A stretch of DNA of 44,036 bases from an uncultured Oscillospiraceae bacterium (GTDB taxonomy: Bacteria > Bacillota > Clostridia > Oscillospirales > Oscillospiraceae). Within the stretch, counting starts at the first letter, position 1; the number at the start of each line of letters is the position of its first letter. Both the position numbers and the translations under genes were made by a program. The stretch is taken from assembly GCA_944387205.1 (NCBI GenBank), contig CALXDZ010000038.1:1-44036 (forward strand), written 5' to 3'. The notes beneath the pieces were generated by a model. It had not been told where the DNA came from. It searched no databases and saw only the letters and a program-made list of their open reading frames with translations. Positions 6,467 to 14,616 of the stretch are shown here, one piece after another.

Positions 6467-8458
6467 ATGGAGAAACAGAAATTTTACATCACCACGCCCA
6501 TCTACTACCCCAGCGACAAGCTCCACATCGGCCACACCTACTGCACCGTGGCCACCGACGCCGTGGCCCGCTACAAGCGGCTCAAGGGCCTGGACGTCAT
6601 GTTCCTCACCGGAACCGACGAGCACGGTCAGAAGATCGAGGAGAAGGCCAAGGAGGCCGGCGTCACTCCCAAGGAGTTCGTGGACCGCATCGTGGAGGGC
6701 CCCAAGGGCGTCAAAGACCTGTGGAAGCTGATGAACATCTCCAACGACCGCTTCATCCGCACCACCGACGACTATCATGTGGCCTCTGTCCAGAAGATCT
6801 TCAAGAAGATGTACGACAAGGGCGACATCTACAAGGGCAAATACAAGGGCAAGTACTGCACCCCCTGCGAGAGCTTCTGGACCGAGAGCCAGCTGGTGGA
6901 CGGCAAGTGCCCCGACTGCGGCCGTGAGGTCCAGGACGCGGAGGAGGAGGCCTACTTCTTCCGCCTGAGCAAATACGCCGACCGGATCCGGAATCTGCTG
7001 GAAGACACCGACTTCCTCCAGCCCCGCAGCCGGGTCAACGAGATGGTCCGCAACTTCATCGATCCCGGCCTGGAGGATCTGTGCGTCTCCCGCACCAGCT
7101 TCTCCTGGGGCGTGCCCGTGGACTTTGACCCGGGCCATGTGGTCTATGTGTGGGTGGACGCCCTGTTCAACTACACCACCGCCCTGGGCTTCCTCAATGA
7201 CACCTATCACGACTACGACAAGTACTGGCCCGCCGACGTCCACTTTGTGGGCAAGGAGATCGTCCGGTTCCACTCCATCATCTGGCCCGCCATGCTCATG
7301 AGCATGGAGATGCCCCTGCCCAAGCACGTGTTCGGCCACGGCTGGCTGCTGCTGGACGGCGGCAAGATGAGTAAGTCCAAGGGCAATGTGGTGGATCCCT
7401 ATATCCTGGCCGAGAAGTTCGGCGTGGACGCATTGCGTTTCTTCCTCATGCGCACCTTCCCCTTCGGCTCCGACGGCAACTTCAGTAACGAGCTGCTGAT
7501 CCAGACCATCAACACGGACCTTGCCAACGACCTGGGCAACCTGGTCAGCCGCACCACCGCCATGGTGGGCAAGTACTTCGGCGGCAAGCTCCCGGAGGGC
7601 TGCAGGACCTGGGCGGCTCCCGAGTCCTTCGACACGGAGCTCATCACCATGGCCTCCGGCCTCCGGGCCCGGTACGAGGAGGCCATGGAGACCTTCGCCC
7701 CCCACAAGGCCCTGGAGGAGGTCTTTAAGGTCATCCAGCGGGCCAACAAGTATATCGACGAGACGGCCCCCTGGGTCCTGGCCAAGGACATGGAGCAAAA
7801 CGGCAAGCGCCTGGCCCACGTGATGTACAACCTCCTGGAGGCCACCCGCATCTGCGGCATCCTCCTGAGCCCCTTCATGCCGGAGAGCTGTGAGAAGCTC
7901 TTTGCCCAAATCGGCGCCGATACCCAGGCCCAGACCTGGGACAGCGCCGCCCAGTGGGGCGCCCTCAGCGACAGCGCCGCCGTCACCAAGGGCGAGAACC
8001 TGTTCCCCCGCATCGACATGGACAAGGCCCTGGACGAGTTGGAGGCTCTGGAGGCCCAGGCCCGGGCCGAGGCCAAGGCGGCCGCCGGCCCCGTGGTGGA
8101 GGTGGAGCCCTACGCCGAGGAGTACGTGGACTTCGACACCTTCTGCAAGAGCGATTTCCGGGCCGTGAAGGTAAAAGCCTGCGAGGCGGTGAAGAAGAGC
8201 GCCAAGCTGCTGCGCTTCACCCTGGATGACGGCTCCGGCACCGACCGGCAGATCCTCTCCGGCATCCACAAGTGGTATGAGCCCGAGACATTAGTGGGCA
8301 AGACGCTGGTGGCCATTTTGAACCTGCCTCCCCGGAAGATGATGGGCCTGGAGAGCAACGGCATGCTCATTTCCGCCGTCCACACCGAGGACGGGGAAGA
8401 GGTGCTGCATCTGCTGATGGTGGATGACAGTATCCCTGCTGGTGCCAAGATGTGCTGA
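6467..8458 (+). CDS. metG: Methionyl-tRNA synthetase with C-terminal tRNA-binding domain
   Basis: Charges tRNA-Met with methionine in the cytosol. The 663 residues carry the class I signatures HIGH (about 20-23) and KMSKS (300-304). The connective-peptide Zn knuckle is present as CxxC pairs at about C131/C134 and C148/C151. An EMAP/Arc1p-like OB-fold tRNA-binding domain (about 550-663; FRAVKVKACE ... NLPPRKMMGLESNGM) occupies the C-terminus, as in dimeric bacterial MetRS. The ATG at 6467 lies after AAAAGGAGG. In-frame sequence upstream contains the promoter and terminator and is not coding. The ABM-domain gene follows 24 bases downstream and is probably cotranscribed. Confidence 0.98.
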   Translation: MEKQKFYITTPIYYPSDKLHIGHTYCTVATDAVARYKRLKGLDVMFLTGTDEHGQKIEEKAKEAGVTPKEFVDRIVEGPKGVKDLWKLMNISNDRFIRTTDDYHVASVQKIFKKMYDKGDIYKGKYKGKYCTPCESFWTESQLVDGKCPDCGREVQDAEEEAYFFRLSKYADRIRNLLEDTDFLQPRSRVNEMVRNFIDPGLEDLCVSRTSFSWGVPVDFDPGHVVYVWVDALFNYTTALGFLNDTYHDYDKYWPADVHFVGKEIVRFHSIIWPAMLMSMEMPLPKHVFGHGWLLLDGGKMSKSKGNVVDPYILAEKFGVDALRFFLMRTFPFGSDGNFSNELLIQTINTDLANDLGNLVSRTTAMVGKYFGGKLPEGCRTWAAPESFDTELITMASGLRARYEEAMETFAPHKALEEVFKVIQRANKYIDETAPWVLAKDMEQNGKRLAHVMYNLLEATRICGILLSPFMPESCEKLFAQIGADTQAQTWDSAAQWGALSDSAAVTKGENLFPRIDMDKALDELEALEAQARAEAKAAAGPVVEVEPYAEEYVDFDTFCKSDFRAVKVKACEAVKKSAKLLRFTLDDGSGTDRQILSGIHKWYEPETLVGKTLVAILNLPPRKMMGLESNGMLISAVHTEDGEEVLHLLMVDDSIPAGAKMC

Positions 8459-8482
8459 TTTGTGAAAAAAGGAGGTGTGCAT

Positions 8483-8857
8483 ATGGATGAGCAGCGTGTG
8501 GTTTTGTTCGAGGTGTGCCCCACGCCCCAGGGCCGGGAGCGGTATCTGGAACTGGCGGCGGCTCTGCGTCCTCTTCTGGAGGACTTTGACGGCCTGGTGC
8601 GCATGGAGCGCTTTGCCAGCCTGAACCAGGAGGGAAAGCTCCTGTCCATGAACGTGTGGCGGGACGAGGCCTCCCTGGAGCGCTGGCGGAAGGCGGCGGA
8701 GCACCGCCTGTGCCAGCAGGAGGGCCGGGAGCAGCTCTTTGAGAGCTACCGCATCACGGTCTGCGCCCCGGTGCGCAGCTATACGGACCGCCTGCGGGAT
8801 CAGGCCCCGGCAGACTCCCGGGCAGCCCTGGACGGCCCCGAGACCCAGGAAGCGTGA
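8483..8857 (+). CDS. Antibiotic biosynthesis monooxygenase (ABM) domain protein
   Basis: A 124-residue protein with a dimeric alpha+beta barrel (ABM) pattern. A strand starts VVLFEVCPTPQGRERYLELAA, followed by VRMERFASLNQEGKLLSMNVWRDEASLERWR with the usual W-R-D-E-A-S-L-E-R-W core. HR and a final strand ITVCAPVRSYTDR complete it. Related small proteins oxidise quinol-like substrates or degrade haem; the substrate here cannot be read from sequence. AAAGGAGGTG before the ATG at 8483 decides this start over one seven codons upstream. It lies 24 bases after metG and before a terminator, suggesting a two-gene transcript. Confidence 0.8.
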   Translation: MDEQRVVLFEVCPTPQGRERYLELAAALRPLLEDFDGLVRMERFASLNQEGKLLSMNVWRDEASLERWRKAAEHRLCQQEGREQLFESYRITVCAPVRSYTDRLRDQAPADSRAALDGPETQEA

Positions 8858-8867
8858 TCCTGAAAAA

Positions 8868-8898
8868 AGCAGCGCCTCCCAAAGGAGGCGCTGCTTTT
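8868..8898. terminator. Bidirectional terminator between the metG operon and exoA
   Basis: AGCAGCGCCTCC (8868-8879), loop CAAA, GGAGGCGCTGCT (8884-8895). T-rich on the plus side, and six A before the stem give a U-tract for the minus-strand gene. Confidence 0.9.
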
Positions 8899-8911
8899 GT
8901 GTTCGCTTCTC

Positions 8912-9661
8912 TTACTCCAGCTCCAGCAGCACCGGGCAGTGGTCGCTGCCGGTGACCTCCGTCAGGATCTCCGCCTGGCGGATGCGGCTGCGGAGCCGCT
9001 CGGAGACCAGGAAATAGTCGATGCGCCATCCGGCGTTGTTCTTCCGGGCGTTGAACCGGTAGCTCCACCAGGAGTAGGTCACCCGGTCCGGCCACAAGGC
9101 CCGGAAGGAGTCCACGAAGCCGCACCCCAGCAGCTCCGTCAGCTTCCCCCGCTCCTCGTCGGTGAAGCCTGCATTCCGCCGGTTGGTCTTGGGGTTCTTC
9201 AAATCGATCTCCTCATGGGCCACGTTGAGGTCGCCGCACAGCACCACCGGCTTGATGGTGTCCAGCTGGCACAGATATCCCCGGAAATCGTCCTCCCACC
9301 GCATCCGGTAGTCCAGGCGCTTGAGCCCGTCCTGGGAGTTGGGGGTGTAGCAGCACACCAGATAGAACTCCGGGTACTCGGCGGTGATGACCCGCCCCTC
9401 GGTGCGGTGCTCCTCCGGCCCAAAGTCATAGCTGACAGACAGCGGCTCCTGCTTGGTGAACACCGCCGTGCCGGAATAGCCCTTTTTCTGGGCGCTGTTC
9501 CAGTACTGGTGATACCCCGGCAGGTCCACCTGGGCCTGATGGGGCTGCATCTTGGTCTCCTGCAGACAGATCACGTCCGCCTGGGCCTGGGCGCAGAAGT
9601 CCAGAAAGCCCTTGTCCAGACAGGCCCGCAGGCCGTTGACGTTCCAGGAAATCAGTTTCAT
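8912..9661 (-). CDS. exoA: Exodeoxyribonuclease III / AP endonuclease
   Basis: A 249-residue endonuclease/exonuclease/phosphatase-fold enzyme of base excision repair that cuts the backbone 5' of abasic sites. Conserved motifs are all present: WNVNGLRA near the start (metal/catalytic Asn), LQETK (metal-binding Glu at about 34), [20 protein letters not shown] (Asp/Asn pair), WRIDYFLVS and the terminal GSDHCPV (Asp-His catalytic pair). Length is typical. The ATG at 9661 follows AAGGAGGAGGACCC. The gene is divergent from the carboxypeptidase gene and ends at a shared terminator. Confidence 0.95.
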   Translation of the reverse strand: MKLISWNVNGLRACLDKGFLDFCAQAQADVICLQETKMQPHQAQVDLPGYHQYWNSAQKKGYSGTAVFTKQEPLSVSYDFGPEEHRTEGRVITAEYPEFYLVCCYTPNSQDGLKRLDYRMRWEDDFRGYLCQLDTIKPVVLCGDLNVAHEEIDLKNPKTNRRNAGFTDEERGKLTELLGCGFVDSFRALWPDRVTYSWWSYRFNARKNNAGWRIDYFLVSERLRSRIRQAEILTEVTGSDHCPVLLELE

Positions 9662-9701
9662 GGGTCCTCCTCCTTGTTATGGGACATCCTTGGTGGTCCT
9701 C

Positions 9702-9730
9702 ATTGTACCCGACGGCGGGGGAAAAAACAA
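9702..9730 (-). promoter_or_regulatory. Promoter of exoA
   Basis: On the minus strand TTGTTT (9725-9730), 17 bases, TACAAT (9702-9707), ending about 40 bases before the exoA ATG. No equally good promoter is seen for the divergent carboxypeptidase gene. Confidence 0.6.
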
Positions 9731-9820
9731 CCCAAGGCCCGGGAAAAAGCCAAGGGGCGGGGCTATTTCCCGTCTGCCCCTCATATCCTCTTACCAAAAC
9801 AACCGTTTGGGAGGAACGTC

Positions 9821-10957
9821 ATGAAACGCTTTGTCTGTATGCTCTTGTGCCTTTTTCTAACAGCGGCCCTGGCCGTCCCCGCCGCCGCGGCGGAGCTGAC
9901 CCTCTCCGCCCCCTCCGCCATTTTGATGGAAAAGGAGACCGGCACCATCCTCTACGCCAAGGACGAACACACCCAGCTCCAGCCCGCCAGCGTTACCAAG
10001 GTCATGACCCTGCTGCTGGTGATGGAGGCCATCGACAGCGGGACCCTGTCCTGGGACGACACCATTACCGCCTCCGCCCACGCCTGCTCCATGGGCGGCA
10101 GCCAGATCTGGCTCAGGGAGAATGAGCAGATGTCCGTGGAGGACATGGTGAAGGCAGTGTGCGTGGTGTCCGCCAACGACTGCGCCGTGGCCCTGGCGGA
10201 GACCGTAGGGGGCAGTGAGGAGCACTTTGTGGAGCTGATGAACCAGCGGGCGGCGGAGCTGGGCATGGCCGACACGGTGTTCCACAACGCCACGGGCCTG
10301 CCTGCCGAGGGCCACGTCACCTCCGCCCACGACATCGCCCTCATGAGCCGGGAGCTGATTTTGAACCATCCGGACATCCGCAGCTTCACCACCATCTGGA
10401 TGGACTCCCTTCGGGGCGGGGCCTCCCAGCTGGTGAACACCAATCGCCTCATCCGCTCCTATGAGGGGGCCACGGGCCTGAAAACCGGCTCCACGGACTC
10501 GGCCCTCTACTGCCTCAGCGCCACCGCCGAGCGGGACGGCATGGAGCTCATCGCCGTGGTCATGAAGGCCCCCACCTCCAACGAGCGCTTTGCCGATGCC
10601 CAGACCCTTCTCAACTACGGCTTTGCCGGCTATACCCTGGTCCATGTGACGCCGGAGCAGGCCCTGCCGCCCATCGATGTGGTACTGGGCAGTCAGGACA
10701 CGGTCCAGCCGGTGCTGAGCGGGAACACGGCGCTGCTGCTGCCCAAGGACCAGGCCGGGGCCCTGGAGCAGACCGTCTCCCTGCCCCCCTCCGTGGAGGC
10801 CCCGGTGGAAAGGGGGCAGCAGCTGGGCACCCTGACCATCACCGCCGGCACCGAGGAGGTGGCCCGGCTGCCCCTCACCGCCGGAGAGGCGGTGGATCGT
10901 CTGACCTGGGGCCAGATGGTGCTGCGGCTGGTGAGAATGGGGTGCTTCGCGGAATAA
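9821..10957 (+). CDS. D-alanyl-D-alanine carboxypeptidase (DacF/PBP5 family)
   Basis: Exported serine peptidase that trims the terminal D-Ala from peptidoglycan stem peptides. The 378 residues begin with a signal peptide (MKRFVCMLLCLFLTAALAVP, cut after AAA-A). The peptidase S11 triad follows: SVTK at 57-60 (nucleophile S57), SAN at 116-118 and KTG at 220-222. The C-terminal region (about 275-350) fits the beta-rich PBP5-C domain. Its last residues (LTWGQMVLRLVRMGCFAE) could form an amphipathic membrane anchor. The start at 9821 follows GGGAGGAACGTC. DacF is a sporulation paralogue in Bacillus; whether this is the vegetative or sporulation enzyme is not decidable. Confidence 0.92.
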   Translation: MKRFVCMLLCLFLTAALAVPAAAAELTLSAPSAILMEKETGTILYAKDEHTQLQPASVTKVMTLLLVMEAIDSGTLSWDDTITASAHACSMGGSQIWLRENEQMSVEDMVKAVCVVSANDCAVALAETVGGSEEHFVELMNQRAAELGMADTVFHNATGLPAEGHVTSAHDIALMSRELILNHPDIRSFTTIWMDSLRGGASQLVNTNRLIRSYEGATGLKTGSTDSALYCLSATAERDGMELIAVVMKAPTSNERFADAQTLLNYGFAGYTLVHVTPEQALPPIDVVLGSQDTVQPVLSGNTALLLPKDQAGALEQTVSLPPSVEAPVERGQQLGTLTITAGTEEVARLPLTAGEAVDRLTWGQMVLRLVRMGCFAE

Positions 10958-10982
10958 TTTCGTCCATTTCACCTATTTTTGC

Positions 10983-11011
10983 TTGTGGCGGGCGGAAAAA
11001 TATGGTATCCT
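10983..11011 (+). promoter_or_regulatory. Promoter of pgi
   Basis: TTGTGG (10983-10988), 17 bases ending ATGG, TATCCT (11006-11011); extended -10 type. Confidence 0.55.
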
Positions 11012-11021
11012 TTTCCCAAGA

Positions 11022-11048
11022 GGAGACGCCTCCGGCGGAGGCGTCTCC
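11022..11048 (+). other. Perfect 12-bp hairpin in the pgi leader
   Basis: GGAGACGCCTCC (11022-11033), loop GGC, GGAGGCGTCTCC (11037-11048), immediately downstream of the presumed transcript start and without a T tract. It may protect the 5' end of the pgi mRNA or be a relic; it is not a terminator. Confidence 0.6.
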
Positions 11049-11130
11049 CCACGCGAAATCCAGCGGGCCGGACCCGGCAGCCGTGGCGGCGCCGGAGCGC
11101 CCCGGCCATTCGGAAAGGGGAATTTGTCTC

Positions 11131-12465
11131 ATGCTTACTTGTCGTTCGTTTCATCTGGACACCTTTCTTCCCGCGCCCTACCAGGACGCCCTGGCCCCCG
11201 GCCTGACCCAGGCGGCCCAGTGGCTCCGGGACGGCAGCGGCGCCGGCGGGGAGTTTACGGGCTGGGTCCACCTGCCCCGGGACTATGACAAGGAGGAATT
11301 CGCCCGCATCCTCTCCGCCGCAGCCAGGATCCAGCGGGACTCCAAGGCTCTGGTGGTCATCGGCATCGGCGGGTCCTATCTGGGCGCCCGGGGCGTCATC
11401 GAGTGCCTGTGCTCTCCCAACTACAACCTCAAGAAGAAATCCACCCCCAACATCTACTTTGTGGGCAACGGCTTGAGCGCCGACGCCATGCAGGAAGTGG
11501 TGGAGCTGCTGGGGGACGAGGATTTCTCCGTCAACGTGATCTCCAAGTCCGGCACCACCACCGAGCCGGCGGTGGCCTTCCGGTTCTTCCGGAAGCTCTT
11601 GGAGGACAAGTACGGCGCCGAAGAGGCGGGCAAGCGGATCTACGCCACCACCGACAAGGCACGGGGCGCCCGCAAGTCCCTGGCGGACGACCAGGGGTGG
11701 GAGACCTTCGTGGTGCCCGACGACGTGGGCGGCCGGTACAGCGTGCTCACCGCCGTGGGCCTGCTGCCCATCGCCGTGGCCGGGGTGGACATCACCGCCC
11801 TCATGGCCGGCGCGGCGGAGGAGCGGGAGATCTGCCTCCGGGACGGCTGGGACAACCCGGCCTGGCAGTATGCCGCCGCCCGGTACAGCCTCTATGCCGC
11901 GGGCAGGAAGACCGCGCTCCTGGGCCCCTACGAGCCCTCCTTCCGGTTCATGACCGAGTGGTGGAAGCAGCTCTACGGCGAGCGCGCGGGCAAGGAGGGC
12001 AAGGGCCTCTTCCCCGCCAGCGTGGAGTTCACCGCGGACCTCCACTCCATGGGCCAGTACATCCAGCAGGGCGAGCGGCTGATGCTGGAGACCATGGTCC
12101 GGTTCCGCGCCTCCCAGTGCTCCATGGAGGTGCCCTTTGAGGAGAAAAACGGCGACGGCCTCAACTTCCTGGCCGGCCGGGACATGGACTACATCCGGGA
12201 CCGGGCCACCGAGGGCACCCTCCTGGCCCACACCGAGGGCGGCGTGCCCAACCTGATCGTGGAGGTGGACGGCCGGACGCCGGAGGACCTGGGCCGCCTG
12301 ATCTACTTCTTTGAGTACGCCTGCGGCCTCAGCGGATATCTGCTGGGCATCAACCCCTTTGACCAGCCCGGCGTGGAAGCCTACAAGAAGAACATGTTCG
12401 CCCTGCTGGGCAAGCCCGGCTACGAGGCTCTGGGGGCAGAGCTGAAAGAGAAGCTGGGCCAATAA
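11131..12465 (+). CDS. pgi: Glucose-6-phosphate isomerase
   Basis: Interconverts glucose-6-phosphate and fructose-6-phosphate in glycolysis. It is a 444-residue, short bacterial-type PGI. SIS-domain signatures are visible: VIGIGGSYLGARG (about 70-82), SKSGTTTEPAVAFR (about 137-150), a glycine-rich DVGGRYSVLTAVGLLP, FTADLHSMGQ with the base-region residues, and a late EYACGLSGYLLGINPFDQPGVEAYK block containing the conserved lysine. The ATG at 11131 is preceded by AAAGGGGAATTTG; in-frame sequence further upstream contains the promoter and hairpin. Single-gene unit. Confidence 0.97.
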   Translation: MLTCRSFHLDTFLPAPYQDALAPGLTQAAQWLRDGSGAGGEFTGWVHLPRDYDKEEFARILSAAARIQRDSKALVVIGIGGSYLGARGVIECLCSPNYNLKKKSTPNIYFVGNGLSADAMQEVVELLGDEDFSVNVISKSGTTTEPAVAFRFFRKLLEDKYGAEEAGKRIYATTDKARGARKSLADDQGWETFVVPDDVGGRYSVLTAVGLLPIAVAGVDITALMAGAAEEREICLRDGWDNPAWQYAAARYSLYAAGRKTALLGPYEPSFRFMTEWWKQLYGERAGKEGKGLFPASVEFTADLHSMGQYIQQGERLMLETMVRFRASQCSMEVPFEEKNGDGLNFLAGRDMDYIRDRATEGTLLAHTEGGVPNLIVEVDGRTPEDLGRLIYFFEYACGLSGYLLGINPFDQPGVEAYKKNMFALLGKPGYEALGAELKEKLGQ

Positions 12466-12493
12466 AAAAAGACGTCTCCCTCACTCCCGGCCT

Positions 12494-12524
12494 GGGGCGC
12501 CTGCGGGCGCCCCGGGCCCTTTTC
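12494..12524 (+). terminator. Probable terminator of pgi
   Basis: GGGGCGCC (12494-12501), loop TGCG, GGCGCCCC (12506-12513), followed by GGGCCC and four T. The T run is short and set back, so strength is doubtful. Confidence 0.45.
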
Positions 12525-12673
12525 CGCAAAAGCGCCCCATTCCGCTTGGATGAGGCGTTTGCCCGCCGCACAGGGGAATATCCGCCCCGGCCCACAGGGG
12601 AGGGGCAAGCACGGCAGTGTCAAAGTCTTCCGTCTGCAGGGATTCCTGCGGGCCCCTTCCGGCGTTTTTTCCC

Positions 12674-12702
12674 TTGCAAAATGGGAAGAGGTCTGCTATA
12701 AT
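12674..12702 (+). promoter_or_regulatory. Promoter of tRNA-Gly(CCC)
   Basis: TTGCAA (12674-12679), 17 bases, perfect TATAAT (12697-12702). Transcription starts a few bases before the tRNA. Confidence 0.85.
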
Positions 12703-12713
12703 AGCTACACTGC

Positions 12714-12787
12714 GCGGCCGTAGTTCATCGGTAGAACGGCAGCTTCCCAAGCTGCATAGGTGGGTTCGACTCCCATCGGCCGCTCCA
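12714..12787 (+). tRNA. tRNA-Gly, anticodon CCC
   Basis: A 74-nt cloverleaf with encoded CCA. Acceptor GCGGCCG (12714-12720) pairs with CGGCCGC (12777-12783); discriminator T. The anticodon stem GCAGC/GCTGC encloses the loop TTCCCAA, giving CCC, which reads the GGG codon. The T-arm contains GTTCGAC. It has its own promoter and terminator. Confidence 0.95.
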
Positions 12788-12824
12788 AATAAAAAGACAC
12801 GACGGCGGTCGTGTCTTTTTATTT
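12788..12824. terminator. Terminator of tRNA-Gly(CCC)
   Basis: GACACGAC (12796-12803), loop GGCG, GTCGTGTC (12808-12815), flanked by complementary A-rich and T-rich tracts, so it can work on both strands. Confidence 0.9.
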
Positions 12825-12982
12825 GGTAACCGTAAGTGATTTTCATGCTCGGCGGAAGTGACTTCCGCCTGCGCCGCAGGTTCGGCCTGGGGCCAAAACG
12901 CTTGTACGGCCCACCGGCGCTTATGGCCCCAAGGGACCGTTTCTTATAAGGCAACCATCGGTTTTGACCGCTCGCTCCAACC

Positions 12983-13014
12983 ACGCCGGGAGCTGACAGC
13001 TCGCGGCGTTTTTT
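12983..13014 (+). terminator. Terminator or attenuator upstream of the first MATE gene
   Basis: ACGCCG (12983-12988) with CGGCGT (13004-13009) and an inner GAGCT/AGCTC stem, then six T. No gene ends here, since the tRNA already has a terminator. It may be a leader attenuator for the MATE gene 95 bases on. Between 12825 and 12982 I see one exact hairpin (GGCGGAAG TGA CTTCCGCC, near 12852) but no known riboswitch signature. Confidence 0.6.
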
Positions 13015-13108
13015 CGCCGGAGGCCCCTGGCCGCCGGAAAGGGGGACAGGCCCCGGAGGACAGGCCCTTTTCCCGCGTGGAGCGGACTTTTCGGAAAGGA
13101 GAGGCGGA

Positions 13109-14446
13109 ATGGAACGCAACCTGACCCAGGGCAGCATCTCCCGCTCCCTGATTTTGTTCAGCCTGCCCATGATCCTGGGCAACCTGATCCAGCAGCTCTA
13201 CAACGTGGCCGACACCCTCATCGTGGGCAAGACCATCGGCCCCACGGCACTGTCGGCGGTGGGCTCGTCCTACTCGCTGATGACCCTTCTGACCTCGGTG
13301 ATCCTGGGCCTTTGCATGGGCAGCGGCGTGGTCTTTTCCCACCTCTACGGCGCCGGCCGCCGGGAGGAGCTGCGCACCGCCGTGTTCAACGCCTTTTTCT
13401 TCGTATTGGTGGTGTCCGCCGCCCTCAACGCCGGCGCCTTCGCCCTGTTGGAGCGCCTGCTGGTGTGGCTGAACATCCCCGCCGAGGCGGTGGACTACAC
13501 CCGGGAGTACCTCTCCATCATCTTTGTGGGCATGAGCTTCGTGTCCCTCTACAACTTCCTGGCGGCAGTACTGCGCAGCATCGGTGACACCGCCATCCCG
13601 CTTCTTTTCCTGGCGGTGTCTGCCGTCACCAACATCATACTGGATTTGGTGTTCATCCTCCGCTTCGGCATGGGCGTGGGCGGCGCCGCCTGGGCCACCG
13701 TGCTGGCCCAGGGCCTGTCGGCGCTGTGCATGGCGGTGTACTTCCTGCTGCGGGCCCGGGAGCTGCGGCCCCGGCGGAGCAACATGCACCTGAACCGGCG
13801 GCTGCTGCACCTGATCTTCAGCAACTCCGTCCTCACCGCCGTGCAGCAGTCCATCATGAACCTGGGCATTTTGATGGTCCAGGGCCTGGTGAACAGCTTC
13901 GGCTTTGCCGTCAGCGCCGCCTTTGCCGCCGTGGTGAAGATCGACGCCTTCGCCTACATGCCCGCCCAGGACTTCGGCAACGCCTTCGCCACCTTCGTCG
14001 CCCAGAACTACGGCGCCGGCAAGGGGGACCGCATCCGCCAGGGACTGCGGACCGCCCTGAAGCTCTCCGGAGGCTTCTGCATCCTCTCCTCCGCCTGCGT
14101 GGCCCTGCTGGCCCGGCCCTTGATGCTGCTTTTCATCGAGCCGGAGGAGACGGAGATCATCGCCGTGGGCGTCACCTATCTGCGCATCGAGGGCGTCTTT
14201 TACATCGGCATCGGCATCCTCTTTCTGCTCTACGCCCTCTACCGGGGCCTGGGGCGGCCGGAGATGTCCATCGTGCTCACCGTGGTGTCCCTGGGCACCC
14301 GGGTGGCCCTGGCCTACGCCCTGTCCGCTCTGCCCGCTGTGGGCCTCATCGGCATCTGGTGGTCTGTGCCCATCGGCTGGGCCCTGGCAGATCTGCTGGG
14401 CCTGTGGTACTATCGCCGCCGTCGAAAGACGCTGCTGCCCGAGTGA
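13109..14446 (+). CDS. MATE family efflux transporter
   Basis: A 445-residue inner-membrane protein with about 12 hydrophobic segments in two six-helix halves, the MATE (MatE) design for cation-coupled export of drugs or metabolites. The N-terminal LFSLPMILGNLIQQLYNVADTLIVGK block, with its P-x-x-L...N-x-x-D pattern, is typical. The second half begins near SNSVLTAVQQSIMNLGILMVQGLVNSFG. The start at 13109 follows AAAGGAGAGGCG. The substrate is unknown. A second, distantly related MATE gene lies 170 bases downstream with its own promoter, so the two are neighbours rather than one operon. A terminator-like element in the leader hints at regulation by premature termination. Confidence 0.9.
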   Translation: MERNLTQGSISRSLILFSLPMILGNLIQQLYNVADTLIVGKTIGPTALSAVGSSYSLMTLLTSVILGLCMGSGVVFSHLYGAGRREELRTAVFNAFFFVLVVSAALNAGAFALLERLLVWLNIPAEAVDYTREYLSIIFVGMSFVSLYNFLAAVLRSIGDTAIPLLFLAVSAVTNIILDLVFILRFGMGVGGAAWATVLAQGLSALCMAVYFLLRARELRPRRSNMHLNRRLLHLIFSNSVLTAVQQSIMNLGILMVQGLVNSFGFAVSAAFAAVVKIDAFAYMPAQDFGNAFATFVAQNYGAGKGDRIRQGLRTALKLSGGFCILSSACVALLARPLMLLFIEPEETEIIAVGVTYLRIEGVFYIGIGILFLLYALYRGLGRPEMSIVLTVVSLGTRVALAYALSALPAVGLIGIWWSVPIGWALADLLGLWYYRRRRKTLLPE

Positions 14447-14461
14447 ATCTATGGTCTTAAA

Positions 14462-14498
14462 AAGGAACGGTTTCTTTCAACGAGGCCGTTCCTTTTTT
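14462..14498 (+). terminator. Terminator of the first MATE gene
   Basis: AAGGAACGG (14462-14470), 15-base loop, CCGTTCCTT (14486-14494), T run to 14498. Confidence 0.85.
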
Positions 14499-14527
14499 GC
14501 GTGTTTGCAGCTTTTCTGCCAAAATTG

Positions 14528-14556
14528 TTTCCACTTTTTCCGATCTGTGCTATACT
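14528..14556 (+). promoter_or_regulatory. Promoter of the second MATE gene
   Basis: TTTCCA (14528-14533), 17 bases ending TGC (extended -10), TATACT (14551-14556). Confidence 0.55.
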
Positions 14557-14616
14557 GAAAATATCCACAGGTGAAAAACGGGCGTCCGCCCGATACAGAT
14601 CAGGAGGTGATGTGCC

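Noticed and set aside
8897..10957. Long plus-strand reading frame running into the carboxypeptidase gene
   Set aside because: Its first 300 codons are antisense to exoA and cross its promoter; the signal peptide and ribosome site place the true start at 9821.
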